Under the pieces are notes generated by a model that was not told the DNA's origin, made no database searches, and saw only the letters and a program-made list of their open reading frames with translations. Of a DNA stretch of 64,000 bases, positions 1 to 8,767 are shown piece after piece. The position numbers were made by a program, and so were the translations under genes. Within the stretch, counting starts at the first letter, position 1. The number at the start of each line of letters is the position of its first letter. The stretch spans positions 179,834 through 243,833 of the forward strand of contig DIUZ01000024.1 of NCBI GenBank assembly GCA_002423205.1, given 5' to 3'. The DNA comes from Micavibrio sp. UBA6145. Its GTDB lineage: Bacteria; Pseudomonadota; Alphaproteobacteria; Micavibrionales; UBA1664.

Positions 1-3
1 TTT

Positions 4-1311
4 TTATGACTGAATGGTGAAGCTGGCGGGATCGGCGGGGCTTTGGGCGCCCGTGGTCATGTCCTTGACCTCATGCTTGCCGGCATCGTCAAAGGGCGGG
101 AACCAGACAAGGGGAATGCCTTTTTTATTGGCGTATTCCATCTGCTTCTTCATGTTTTGCGGGGCGTGGTACAGCTCCACGTTAAAACCGCGCTTGCGCA
201 AAGTGGACGCGGTTTCGGCGGCATGCGGGCGGCGTTCTTCGCTCGGCAACACGACAAGAATCTGCGTCGGTGTCTTGGGGCCGGGCTTGATGTGGCCGTA
301 ATGGGTCAGCACGTCGAACAGGCGGGTAAAGCCAATGGAAATACCAACGCCGGGCAAGTGACGGTTGATGTAGCTGCCGGCCAGATCGTCATAGCGACCG
401 CCGGAGCAGACGGAGCCGGTGAATTCCGGAATGTCGAGCAGGGCGGTTTCGTAGACGGTGCCGGTGTAGTAGTCGAGACCGCGCACGATGGACAAATCGG
501 CAATCGCCGAGCCTTTTGGCACCGCGTTCATGACGAAGGTCAGTTCGCTTAAGCCTTCTTCCATCGCGGCGTTTTTCGGCGTGATGCGGGACAGGGCCGA
601 TGCGTCACCCTTGACCGATGCCAGTTGCAGAACGGCGTCGATGGCATCGCCGGACATGGCGACTTCTTTTTTGAGCATGTCGGCGACGGATTGCGGGCCG
701 ATTTTCTCAATCTTGTCGACGATGCGGGTGACGGTGACGGGATCGGTAATGCCAAGCGCATCGACAAGGCCCAGCAGGATTTTGCGGTTTGAAATGCGAA
801 TTTGGACGCGGCCGATATTAAGGCCCATCAGCGCCTCGTAAATCACGGATGGCATCTCAGCATCGAATGCCAGCGGCAGCTGGTCCACGCCGATAACGTC
901 TATATCGCATTGATAAAATTCGCGCAGACGGCCCAGTTGCGGGCGTTCGCCGCGCCAGACTTTCTGCATCTGGTAACGTTTGAAAGGGAAGGCAAGACTC
1001 CCGAAATTCTGGGCCACGTAACGGGCCAGCGGGACCGTCTGGTCGAAGTGCAGGGCCAGACGGGCATCGCCTTTTTCCGTGCCCTCGGCATGCAGGCGTT
1101 GCAGGACGTAGATTTCCTTGTCCACTTCGCCCTTGGCGGCCAGAACGTCGAGTTCTTCCACCGCCGGGGTTTCGATGGAGCAATAGCCGTAGGATTCAAA
1201 CACCTTGCGTAAATGGTCCATCCAGCGCTGTTCAACGGCGCGGAATTCGGGCAGCCATTCGGGAAAGCCGCTGATGGGTCTGGGCTTATAAATCTGTTTC
1301 TTGTCGCTCAT
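4..1311 (-). CDS. hisS: Histidyl-tRNA synthetase
   Basis: A class II aminoacyl-tRNA synthetase of 435 residues that charges tRNA-His in the cytoplasm. The sequence shows the histidine-specific motif VRGLDYYTGTVYE in the middle and the class II motif 3 region (GVGISIGFTRLF) near residue 325. The C-terminal anticodon-binding domain follows, with ILVVLPSEE at its start. The length is normal for the family. It lies 9 bases downstream of the chpT-like gene on the same strand, so the two are probably cotranscribed. The stop codon sits at the window edge, so the downstream context is unseen. Confidence 0.96.
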   Translation of the reverse strand: MSDKKQIYKPRPISGFPEWLPEFRAVEQRWMDHLRKVFESYGYCSIETPAVEELDVLAAKGEVDKEIYVLQRLHAEGTEKGDARLALHFDQTVPLARYVAQNFGSLAFPFKRYQMQKVWRGERPQLGRLREFYQCDIDVIGVDQLPLAFDAEMPSVIYEALMGLNIGRVQIRISNRKILLGLVDALGITDPVTVTRIVDKIEKIGPQSVADMLKKEVAMSGDAIDAVLQLASVKGDASALSRITPKNAAMEEGLSELTFVMNAVPKGSAIADLSIVRGLDYYTGTVYETALLDIPEFTGSVCSGGRYDDLAGSYINRHLPGVGISIGFTRLFDVLTHYGHIKPGPKTPTQILVVLPSEERRPHAAETASTLRKRGFNVELYHAPQNMKKQMEYANKKGIPLVWFPPFDDAGKHEVKDMTTGAQSPADPASFTIQS

Positions 1312-1320
1312 CTTATATCT

Positions 1321-2007
1321 TTATGCCGCGTTGGCTTCGGTGGTCAGGCCGATGGTGTCGGCGGGGGTGTATTCAATGGTGATGGCCAGCGTGTTTTCGC
1401 CCTTGGTCATGGACAGCGGGAAACCGAAGTTTTTGCTGAATGCGTGGGTCACGAACGGGTGGACGGTTTTGGGGCTCAGGTCTTTGACGTCGAGCTTGCC
1501 CTCCAATGCTTCGGCCATGCCTTCACGCAGGGTGACGGTTTCGCCGGTGGCGGTGACGGTCATTTTCATGCCGTCCTTGGTCACGGCGACAACGCCGCCG
1601 CGGATCAGGGTTTCACGCGCGAACAGCATCACGTTCAACAGAACTTTGAAGAAACCAGGGTTAAGGTCTTCATCCGGAACGGCATTCATCAGGTCCCATT
1701 CCATCTTCACCTTGTCGGATTCGATATATTGCTGGAATGCTTCGTAGATCATCTTGCCGGTGACAAGGGCTTCGGAGCCGCTGGCACCGTAGCACAGGCG
1801 GAAGGCCTGAAGGCGTACCGATGCCTGGCGGGCGGAGTGGTTGAGCAGGCCCATGGAGTCCTGCATGCCGTCGGCACCCAGTTCGCCCAACAGTTCAACA
1901 CCGTTGGAAATGGCGGCGACGGGGCTGACCAGATCGTGACAGATACGCGAGCAGAGCAGTTCTACAACGCGGACGGGCAGGTCGACTTCGGGAGGGATGG
2001 CGGACAT
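1321..2007 (-). CDS. chpT: ChpT-type histidine phosphotransferase
   Basis: A 228-residue protein matching the alphaproteobacterial ChpT family. In Caulobacter ChpT moves phosphate from the hybrid kinase CckA to CtrA and CpdR. The N-terminal helix carries the phospho-acceptor region LLCSRICHDLVSPV with His at about residue 24, followed by a helical hairpin and a degenerate ATPase-like C-terminal domain. A ctrA gene lies about 29 kb away in the same window (30635-31366), so both ends of the relay are present; cckA is not seen. It is probably cotranscribed with hisS just downstream. Confidence 0.88.
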   Translation of the reverse strand: MSAIPPEVDLPVRVVELLCSRICHDLVSPVAAISNGVELLGELGADGMQDSMGLLNHSARQASVRLQAFRLCYGASGSEALVTGKMIYEAFQQYIESDKVKMEWDLMNAVPDEDLNPGFFKVLLNVMLFARETLIRGGVVAVTKDGMKMTVTATGETVTLREGMAEALEGKLDVKDLSPKTVHPFVTHAFSKNFGFPLSMTKGENTLAITIEYTPADTIGLTTEANAA

Positions 2008-2036
2008 GGGGGGCCTTTCGGTTAAGTCCCCTCAGT

Positions 2037-3446
2037 TTAATGATTATTTTCAGCCGGTAAACTGAGTTGTTCTTTGGCCAGCGCCTGTTCAAGGCGGTTT
2101 TGCAGGAGGGCGAGGGTTTCCGGGTCCTGCGCCTCAATCCGGGCGACCATGGCGGGCTGGGTATTGGACGGGCGGATCAGCAGCCAGCCTTTGGGCCCGT
2201 CGAGGCGGATACCGTCGATATCGCAGAGCGTGTAACCCTGACCATCAAAGGCATCGACCAGGTGTTTTTTCAGGCGGCGGGCGATTTCGAATTTATGGGC
2301 GTCATCGACATCAAAGCGGATTTCCGGCGTACCCAGGCGTGTTGGCAGGTGGGCCAGCAACCGGGAGAGCTGTTTATCGGACCCGCCAACGATGTTGAGC
2401 AGGCGGACCGCGCAATACTGTGCATCATCAAAGCCGTAATATTTATCGGCAAAGAAAATGTGGCCCGAAAGCTCACCCGCCAGCGGCGACCTGGTTTCCG
2501 CCATCTTGGCCTTAACCAGTGAATGGCCGGTATTCCACATCAGCGGCTTGCCGCCGAGGCGGGCGACTTCGCTGAACAAAGCGCCGGAACATTTGACGTC
2601 GCCGATGATGGTGGCGCCGGGCTGGTTTTTAATGACTTCGGCGGCGTATAGCGCCAGCAGCATGTCGCAGCGAATGACCGTGCCGTTTTCGTCGACCGCG
2701 CCGATGCGGTCGCCGTCGCCGTCGAGGGCGATGCCGAGATCAGCGCCAAGTTCTTTCATCTTGGCCTGAAGCTGGACCAGGTTTTTATCGACGGTGGGGT
2801 CTGGGTGGTGATTGGGGAAGGTGCCGTCGATATCGCCGAACAGCACGGTGTGTGTGCCCGGCAATTGTTTGACCAGCGTTTGCACGATTTCACCGGCAGA
2901 ACCGTTGCCGGCGTCCCAGACGACGTTGAGCGGGCGGCCCGGGACGAAATCCTGCATCAGGCGGGCAATGTAAGCCGCGCGTATATCGATTTGTGAGGAT
3001 CGTGCAGGCACGGGGGCCATGTCCCAGTCGCCCTTGGACGATTGCTGGCCCAGTGCCTTGATGGCATCGCCGTAAAACGGCTTGTTCTTCAGGACCATTT
3101 TAAAGCCGTTATAGTCGGACGGGTTGTGCGACCCGGTGACCATGATGGCGGCGTCTGTTTTCAGGTGATAGGCCGCGAAATACGTCATCGGCGTGGGGCC
3201 GACGCCAAGATCGATGATGTCGCATCCGGTCTCGCGCAAACCCTGGGTCAGGGATGCATGCAGTTCAGGTGATGACAGGCGGCCGTCATAGCCTGTCGCG
3301 ACGGTGTGGCCACCGGCGCGGCGCACGATGGTGCCGAATGTCAGGCCGAGCGCGTGCGCATCAGCAGGGAACAGGGTTTGACCGACGATGCCGCGGATGT
3401 CGTATTCACGCAGCGTGCTGGGATTGAATTTATGCGGCTTCGGCAT
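2037..3446 (-). CDS. Phosphomannomutase/phosphoglucomutase
   Basis: A 469-residue alpha-D-phosphohexomutase that interconverts hexose 1- and 6-phosphates for nucleotide-sugar synthesis. The catalytic phosphoserine loop TGSHNP is at residues 104-109. The metal-binding loop DGDGDR, the sugar-binding loop GELSGH and the C-terminal phosphate-binding loop RPSNTQP are all present. Its first 17 bases overlap the end of galU, so the two are translated from one message. Together they could supply UDP-glucose or GDP-mannose precursors for envelope polysaccharide. The preference for glucose or mannose cannot be read from the sequence, so no symbol is given. Confidence 0.93.
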   Translation of the reverse strand: MPKPHKFNPSTLREYDIRGIVGQTLFPADAHALGLTFGTIVRRAGGHTVATGYDGRLSSPELHASLTQGLRETGCDIIDLGVGPTPMTYFAAYHLKTDAAIMVTGSHNPSDYNGFKMVLKNKPFYGDAIKALGQQSSKGDWDMAPVPARSSQIDIRAAYIARLMQDFVPGRPLNVVWDAGNGSAGEIVQTLVKQLPGTHTVLFGDIDGTFPNHHPDPTVDKNLVQLQAKMKELGADLGIALDGDGDRIGAVDENGTVIRCDMLLALYAAEVIKNQPGATIIGDVKCSGALFSEVARLGGKPLMWNTGHSLVKAKMAETRSPLAGELSGHIFFADKYYGFDDAQYCAVRLLNIVGGSDKQLSRLLAHLPTRLGTPEIRFDVDDAHKFEIARRLKKHLVDAFDGQGYTLCDIDGIRLDGPKGWLLIRPSNTQPAMVARIEAQDPETLALLQNRLEQALAKEQLSLPAENNH

Positions 3447-4344
3447 TGCGATCCGATTTCAGGTATTTGGCCATGATGGCGCGCATCTGCACGGCGAATT
3501 CCGGGTCGGCCAGTGCGAAGGCGATGTTGGCCTCGATGAAGCCGGTGTGGTGGCCGCAGTCGAAATATTCATCCTTGAGCAGCATGGATGTGAATTTCTG
3601 CGTCTGCATCAATGTGCGCATCGCGTCGGTGAGCTGAATCTCGCCGCCGGAGCCTTCCTTCTGGTTTTCAAGAATTGTGAAAATCTCAGGCTGGAGAATG
3701 TAGCGGCCGATGATGGACAGGGTCGACGGGGCTTCGTCGATTTTTGGTTTTTCGACCATGCCGTTGATGGCGGTGATGTCGGCCTTTTTATCGGCGACAT
3801 CGAGAATGCCGTATTTGGATACGTCTTCACGCGCGACATGGGCGGATGCGATGATGTTGCCGCCGTGTTCGTTGTAGACGTCCATCATCTGCGCGGTGCA
3901 GCTTTTGCTGTTGGGTGCCAGAACCATGACGTCGGGCAGCAGCAGGGCAAAGGGTTCGTCCCCGAGAATCTTGCTGGCGCACCAGACGGCGTGACCCAAC
4001 CCTTTCGGGTTCTGTTGCAGGATGGATGAGAAGAAGCCAGATTCGAGATTGGAGTTGCGGACTTTTTCCAGCAGCTCGGTCTTGTTTTTTTCTTTGAGCG
4101 CGATGACCAGTTCGGGCTGGTATTCAAAATGTTCGGTGACCAGCGTTTTGCCGCGGCCGGAGACGAAGATGAATTCCTCAATCCCCGCTTCGCGGGCTTC
4201 TTCCACCGCGCGCTGGATCAGCGGACGGTCGACGAGGGGGAGCATTTCCTTGGGCAGGACCTTGGTCGCGGGCAGGAAGCGGGTGCCAAGGCCGGCGACA
4301 GGGAAAACAGCCTTTTTAATCGGACGCTTAAGGTCTTTGTTCAT
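3430..4344 (-). CDS. galU: UTP--glucose-1-phosphate uridylyltransferase
   Basis: A 304-residue GalU that forms UDP-glucose and pyrophosphate from UTP and glucose 1-phosphate. The N-terminal nucleotide-binding signature AGLGTRFLPATK followed by KEMLPL is clear, as is the ALLLPDV region in the middle. The length is typical of bacterial GalU. It is the first gene of a pair with the phosphohexomutase, overlapping it by 17 bases, so a translationally coupled UDP-sugar module is likely. About 80 bases separate it from the next gene upstream. Confidence 0.95.
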   Translation of the reverse strand: MNKDLKRPIKKAVFPVAGLGTRFLPATKVLPKEMLPLVDRPLIQRAVEEAREAGIEEFIFVSGRGKTLVTEHFEYQPELVIALKEKNKTELLEKVRNSNLESGFFSSILQQNPKGLGHAVWCASKILGDEPFALLLPDVMVLAPNSKSCTAQMMDVYNEHGGNIIASAHVAREDVSKYGILDVADKKADITAINGMVEKPKIDEAPSTLSIIGRYILQPEIFTILENQKEGSGGEIQLTDAMRTLMQTQKFTSMLLKDEYFDCGHHTGFIEANIAFALADPEFAVQMRAIMAKYLKSDRNAEAA

Positions 4345-4424
4345 GTCCCGGAATATGGGCGGAAAGCCTTAAAAAGACAAGTTAAACCAGCCCCAAATGG
4401 GGTGTTTTCCCCGTTTTCCAGTCC

Positions 4425-4817
4425 TTAAACGGGTTGTATACGGGCGGCGGGCAGCGATTTGTCCAGCCGCATGAAGATATCGCATAGCGGGGTTGTCGGA
4501 ATCGGGTGGCTGTAAAGACCGCAGCCAGCGATCAGCACGGGCTGGTAATAGTTGCCTATCTTGTAAACGCTGGTGACATTGCGGTCGCAAAAAATCACGC
4601 GACCATCATCCAGCGTGTGGCGGTGAATGCCGCCGTCCACGCAATAAAGCGCGATGCGTTTTTGTTCGGCGTCGCTCAGCGTATCTGCAAAAACCAGATG
4701 CGGCGTTTCCACCGAGGCAAGGTGTTCGGCGATAGCAATGGTCAGCGCCGGGCGATTGTCGACGGGCTTGGCGAATGCGGCAAGAGATCTGAAAAACGGG
4801 CAAAGATGTGTCTGCAT
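4425..4817 (-). CDS. Unknown protein, tandem paralog A
   Basis: A 130-residue protein of no family I recognise. I start it at the ATG beginning MQTHLCPF rather than at longer in-frame options, because this matches the length of the neighbouring paralog. It shares a scattered but colinear pattern with the next upstream gene: KPVD-x-R, LT-x2-IA-x2-LAS, PH-x-VFA, EQ, a GGI-x-R-x-TL block, VIFCD and a final D-x3-RL. No signal peptide or membrane segment is obvious. The conserved CD of VIFCD and the glycine pair are the best candidates for a functional site. Function unknown. Confidence 0.7.
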   Translation of the reverse strand: MQTHLCPFFRSLAAFAKPVDNRPALTIAIAEHLASVETPHLVFADTLSDAEQKRIALYCVDGGIHRHTLDDGRVIFCDRNVTSVYKIGNYYQPVLIAGCGLYSHPIPTTPLCDIFMRLDKSLPAARIQPV

Positions 4818-4866
4818 GGGGGATTGGTAGCAGGTCAACGCGGCGTTTGTCGAATTGTGCGAAAGA

Positions 4867-5262
4867 TTAATGAAAGACGCTTCTGGGGGCGTCCGAAGCA
4901 GGGCCGGCGAGGCGCGGCAGAACATCGCCCAGCGTGACGGACGGTATGACCATGCCGTACATGCCGACACTGGCCAGAAAATCAGCGTTCCTGTGGCCAA
5001 CACGGTAGGTGCGGCTGACGCTGGAGTCGCAGAAAATGACCTGATTATCGGCCAGCGTATATCGGATGATGCCGCCGTTGTAACCGGCGTATTCGGCGAG
5101 AGTCACCTGTTCACGCGCCAGTAAATCTTTGGCGAATACAACATGCGGGCCGGGCAGTGATGCAAGTTTCCGGGCGATTTCAGGGGTGAGTTCGGCGCGG
5201 TCGTCGACCGGTTTTACCAGATCCGCGATGCCCTTAAACAGTGATGCCAGCCCCAGGTTCAT
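4867..5262 (-). CDS. Unknown protein, tandem paralog B
   Basis: A 131-residue protein, clearly homologous to the next gene downstream (4425-4817); by eye about 35-40% of positions match along the full length. Shared blocks are KPVDDR, the PHVVFA stretch, GGIIRYTL and VIFCD. It lies 49 bases from its paralog and 17 bases downstream of the MipZ-like gene on the same strand, so the three may form one transcript. No known domain is recognised. The pair looks like a lineage-specific duplication that has since diverged. Confidence 0.72.
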   Translation of the reverse strand: MNLGLASLFKGIADLVKPVDDRAELTPEIARKLASLPGPHVVFAKDLLAREQVTLAEYAGYNGGIIRYTLADNQVIFCDSSVSRTYRVGHRNADFLASVGMYGMVIPSVTLGDVLPRLAGPASDAPRSVFH

Positions 5263-5279
5263 AATGCCTTTTAACAGGC

Positions 5280-6188
5280 TTAAGCGGATTTTGTCGAATT
5301 TCTGGTTTGCTGCACTGCGGATTCGCGTTTGCGCTTCATCAGGGCGATGCGCATGTCTTCGGGGACGATGGCGTGCACCAGATGGCGGACTTCCTGGCGG
5401 GCGGACATTTGCGAGGCGGTCAGGCCGCGCCCGGTTTCCGCGCCGTCCATGTCCAGAAGGGTCAGGCCCTTTGAGAACATTTCACGGAAAATCAGGCGTT
5501 CGGTAAAGCCCGGGATGTACTGGAAATTAAAGCGGCTGCTCAGGTCGGTCAGCAGGGCGCCGATGTCTTTTTTGTTGTTGGTGTTCAGAGGGCTGACGCG
5601 GTTGCGCATCACAATCCAGCGCATGGGCAGGTTCAGTTCCTTGCGGCGGCTTTCGCGTATTTGCATGACATGGCGGGCGTAGACGCTGGGTCCGCGCACA
5701 TTGCCGGTTTCAGGATCGAAATCGGCGATCAGGTCGATATCCAGCATGGAATCATTGACCGGTGTTACCAGCGTATCGGCAAAGCGGTGGGCGAGGCGGT
5801 TGAGATGCGAGTCCGCGCCGGGTGTGTCGATGACCACGAAATCGTTATCGCGCGTCAGGTCTTCCAGCGCTGCGAAAAAATTGGATGATTCATCATCCAT
5901 GCGCTCCTTCAGCGTCGGGGCGAGGGATTGCATGACGCCCATATGGCGCGGCACGGGTGTGCCTTTGTTGCGCTGGTTATTGCCGTAGAAACGGTTGGCG
6001 ATGTAACGGCTGAACGTGCCCTGGCGGGCGTCGAGGTCTATGGTGCCAACGCGGTAGCCCATGCGCAGCAGCGCGACCACGGCGTGCATGGCCGCCGTTG
6101 ATTTGCCGCAGCCGCCCTTCTCGTTGCCAAAAACAACGATATGCCCCACAGTGATGCTGGTCTGATTTGCCGGTTCCATGACATGCAT
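5280..6188 (-). CDS. mipZ: MipZ-type ParA-family division ATPase
   Basis: A 302-residue P-loop ATPase with the deviant Walker A motif NEKGGCGKST near residue 22 and a VIDTPGAD Walker B region. The motif and the following DLDARQGTFSRYIANR stretch match MipZ of Caulobacter, which forms a gradient from ParB at the poles and inhibits FtsZ to place the division site. Two near starts are possible, at 6188 and 6179; neither has a strong ribosome binding site. The 6188 start shares a palindromic ATGCAT with the divergent pepP. ParB is not in the window. A generic ParA role is the main alternative. Confidence 0.82.
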   Translation of the reverse strand: MHVMEPANQTSITVGHIVVFGNEKGGCGKSTAAMHAVVALLRMGYRVGTIDLDARQGTFSRYIANRFYGNNQRNKGTPVPRHMGVMQSLAPTLKERMDDESSNFFAALEDLTRDNDFVVIDTPGADSHLNRLAHRFADTLVTPVNDSMLDIDLIADFDPETGNVRGPSVYARHVMQIRESRRKELNLPMRWIVMRNRVSPLNTNNKKDIGALLTDLSSRFNFQYIPGFTERLIFREMFSKGLTLLDMDGAETGRGLTASQMSARQEVRHLVHAIVPEDMRIALMKRKRESAVQQTRNSTKSA

Positions 6189-7955
6189 AGTGCCAAGAAC
6201 AATCCCAAAACACCAGAAAAACGCCTGAGCGATTTACGGGCCGCCATGGCGCGGCTTGGCCTTGACGCCTTTGTCGTCCCGTATGCCGACGCTTTCCAGA
6301 GCCGCAACCGCGCGGCGGAAGGGTCGGACAGGCTTAGATACCTGACGGATTTCCGCGGGTCGGCGGGGGCTGCCGTCATTACGCAGGATGCCGCCGCCGT
6401 GTTCGTGGATAGCCGGTATGCCATTTCCGCCCGTACCCAGATTGATACAAAATTGTATGAGATCGTGGACGAGGCATCGGGCATCCGCCCCGAGGCCTGG
6501 GCCAAGGCCCACCTGAAAGACGGCCAGTCGCTGGGTTACGATCCGTACCTGCACACAAAGGGCGAGATAGACGCGATGGCGAAACTTGTGCCGTTGAAAG
6601 CGGCGAGCGCGAACCCGGTCGACGCGGTGTGGGGCGACAAGGGGCTGACGCGCCACAAGGCGGTTTCGCATGAGATTGTCTTTGCCGGACGCAGCGTCGG
6701 CGACAAGCTTGATGAAATTTCAAAGACCGTGCGCGATGCCGGTTTTGATGCCGTTGCCATTACGCGGCCTGACAGTATTTCGTGGCTGCTCAATGTGCGC
6801 GTGCCGGAATTGCCGATCGTGCCTGTGGTGCATGGTTACGTGCTGGTCGATGCGGTGGCGGGGCATACCACGCTGTTTACCGATGTCGACATGGGCGCGC
6901 CAGCAATTGCGGCGTCGTTCGGCAACCGCGTTACGGTGCGCGGGCTTTCGGATGTGAATGCGGCACTGGCCAGCCCGGTGCAGAAAAACTGGATGCTGGA
7001 TGACTGGAATACGCCGTCGGCGTTTCGTGAAGGGCTGGAAAAAGCAGGCGCGACCGTCAAACATGCGATGGACCCGGTGACATGGCCGAAAGCATGCAAA
7101 AACCCGGTCGAACAGGACGGTATTCGTTCCAGCCATATTCGGGATGGCGTGAGCCTTGTTAAAATTTTATACGCGGTTGATACCACCAAGGGACTGACCG
7201 AACGCGATATCGAAAAACTGGTGATCGATACGCGCGCGGCTGAGCCGACATGTTTTACGCGTTCGTTCGACCCCATCGTGGGGTTCAACGCGAACGGCGC
7301 GTTCGTGCATGGGCAGGTGCCGGATGAACAGGTCAAGACGATTGAGGGCGACGGGCTGCTGCTGATCGACAGCGGCGGACAATATCTGGACGGTACGACG
7401 GATGTGACGCGCACACTGGCCATCGGCATTCCATCGAAAGAGATGAAGCATGCGTTCACGACCGTCATGCGTGGGCATATTGCCCTGGCGCGCGCGATTT
7501 TTCCGGAAGGCACATCGGGCGGGCAACTGGACGCGCTGGCGCGTGCGCCGTTGTGGGAACAGGGTTACGATTACGGTCACGGCACGGGACACGGCGTTGG
7601 GTATTGCCTGAACGTGCATGAGGGGCCGTGCAATTTTTCGCCCAAGGTGGCGCGTGCGGCTGAACCGCTCAAGCCCGGCATATTGATGTCGGTGGAGCCG
7701 GGTGTGTATCTGGAAGGCCAGTTCGGTATCCGCCTTGAGAATTTGTGCCTGGTTGTACCGCACAAGCCGGGCTATCTGGCCCTTGAGACAGTCACGCTGG
7801 CCCCGTTCGATACGCGCGCGCTGGATCTCAGCCTGATGCGGGACGATGAAAAAGACTGGCTCAATGCCTATCACGTCCGGGTTCTGGCAATTCTGGGGCC
7901 GCTTTTGGCGCCAGATGTCGCACGGTGGTTGACGGCGCGCTGCGCACCGGTCTAA
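6183..7955 (+). CDS. pepP: Xaa-Pro aminopeptidase (M24)
   Basis: A roughly 590-residue aminopeptidase P that removes N-terminal residues preceding proline. Two creatinase-like N-terminal domains are followed by the M24 metallopeptidase fold. Visible metal-site elements are LLIDSGGQYLDGTTD (two Asp), GHGTGHGVGY (His), MSVEPGVY (Glu) and GIRLEN (Glu). This three-domain size matches eukaryote-like aminopeptidase P1 rather than the shorter E. coli PepP. I use the ATG at 6183; an in-frame ATG at 6141 would lie deep inside the divergent mipZ. The coding starts of the two genes overlap, so each promoter must lie inside the other gene. Confidence 0.93.
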   Translation: MHSAKNNPKTPEKRLSDLRAAMARLGLDAFVVPYADAFQSRNRAAEGSDRLRYLTDFRGSAGAAVITQDAAAVFVDSRYAISARTQIDTKLYEIVDEASGIRPEAWAKAHLKDGQSLGYDPYLHTKGEIDAMAKLVPLKAASANPVDAVWGDKGLTRHKAVSHEIVFAGRSVGDKLDEISKTVRDAGFDAVAITRPDSISWLLNVRVPELPIVPVVHGYVLVDAVAGHTTLFTDVDMGAPAIAASFGNRVTVRGLSDVNAALASPVQKNWMLDDWNTPSAFREGLEKAGATVKHAMDPVTWPKACKNPVEQDGIRSSHIRDGVSLVKILYAVDTTKGLTERDIEKLVIDTRAAEPTCFTRSFDPIVGFNANGAFVHGQVPDEQVKTIEGDGLLLIDSGGQYLDGTTDVTRTLAIGIPSKEMKHAFTTVMRGHIALARAIFPEGTSGGQLDALARAPLWEQGYDYGHGTGHGVGYCLNVHEGPCNFSPKVARAAEPLKPGILMSVEPGVYLEGQFGIRLENLCLVVPHKPGYLALETVTLAPFDTRALDLSLMRDDEKDWLNAYHVRVLAILGPLLAPDVARWLTARCAPV

Positions 7956-7957
7956 AA

Positions 7958-7985
7958 CCTTCTGACTAGATAAATGGTCAGAAGG
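7958..7985. promoter_or_regulatory. Inverted repeat between pepP and the toxin-antitoxin pair
   Basis: Two 11-base arms, CCTTCTGACTA and TGGTCAGAAGG, pair with one G-T wobble around a 6-base loop. The repeat ends 10 bases before the antitoxin ATG. It may be the autoregulatory operator expected for a Phd-type antitoxin, or a pepP terminator; no T-run follows it, which favours the operator reading. Confidence 0.5.
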
Positions 7986-7995
7986 GGGCAGGCTC

Positions 7996-8241
7996 ATGGA
8001 CTCGTGGAGTCTTCAGGACGCGAAAGCGAAATTTTCCGAATTTGTCCGTCTGGTTAAATCCAAGGGACCGCATCTGGTCACGCTGCGCGGCAAGCCGGAA
8101 ATTGTGGTCATGACCGTGCGCGATTTCGAAGCGCTGCAACAGCAAAAGCCATCCCTCATGTCCTTGATGCGTACATCGCCGCTGGCCGGTATGGACATGG
8201 ATGTCGAACGTAAAGGCAAGATGCGCGAGGTGCAGCTGTGA
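7996..8241 (+). CDS. Phd/YefM-type antitoxin
   Basis: An 81-residue protein with the N-terminal Phd/YefM fold, seen as SLQDAKAKFSEFVR followed by a strand pair ending in VVMTVRDFEAL. Such antitoxins bind their own promoter through the N-terminal part and wrap the toxin with the flexible C-terminal tail, here rich in charged residues. The gene overlaps the PIN-domain toxin by four bases (GTGA), the usual coupled arrangement. An inverted repeat just upstream is a candidate operator. Confidence 0.85.
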   Translation: MDSWSLQDAKAKFSEFVRLVKSKGPHLVTLRGKPEIVVMTVRDFEALQQQKPSLMSLMRTSPLAGMDMDVERKGKMREVQL

Positions 8242-8684
8242 ACGGACGTCAGCCTGACGGTTATCTGCTTGATACATCCGTGCTGCTGGAAACGCTGCGC
8301 CCGATGCCATCCGCCGATGTTACGGCGTGGATGGAAAGTGTCGACCAGGAAAAGTTTTACGTCTCATCCATCACGATTGGTGAATTGATGGCCGCGCTGG
8401 AGCAGGTGGCCGATGCCGACCGCCGTACGGCGTTGATGCGGTGGATTTTGACGGATATGCAGACATGGTTTCGGGGTCATATCCTGAACCTGACGCCGGA
8501 GGTTGCGGCGTTCTGGGGGTCCCTGGCCGGGAAGATGGATGGATCGGTGACGGCAATGGCGGGTTTGCAGGCGGCTTTCGCGCTGAAACACAATCTGCAT
8601 CTGGTAACGAAGGACGCCATTAATGTCCCTCATCTGAAAGTTGTTAATCCGTGGAACGCGCGGAAAACTGCCAACGCCGCATAA
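8238..8684 (+). CDS. PIN-domain (VapC-like) toxin, possibly missing one catalytic Asp
   Basis: A 148-residue PIN-domain protein with a GTG start overlapping the antitoxin stop. VapC toxins are metal-dependent ribonucleases with three or four acidic residues. The first Asp (LLDTSVLLE) and the Glu (TIGELMAAL) are visible, as is LVTKD near the C-terminus. The block that normally reads D-A-L-I-A-A instead reads AGLQAA, so the third conserved acidic residue appears to be Ala. That could mean an attenuated or inactive toxin. The alignment is by eye. Confidence 0.83.
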   Translation: MNGRQPDGYLLDTSVLLETLRPMPSADVTAWMESVDQEKFYVSSITIGELMAALEQVADADRRTALMRWILTDMQTWFRGHILNLTPEVAAFWGSLAGKMDGSVTAMAGLQAAFALKHNLHLVTKDAINVPHLKVVNPWNARKTANAA

Positions 8685-8767
8685 CCGGTTCGTAAGCGGC
8701 TGGATTCGCAGGCTTAGTTTTCATAATTTATTTGTGTTTAAGCCCGGTTTTGTGCCATTTTCACCCG

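Noticed and set aside
4391..4402. CCCCA/TGGGG hairpin downstream of paralog A
   Set aside because: Only five base pairs and no strong T-run directly after it on the minus strand.
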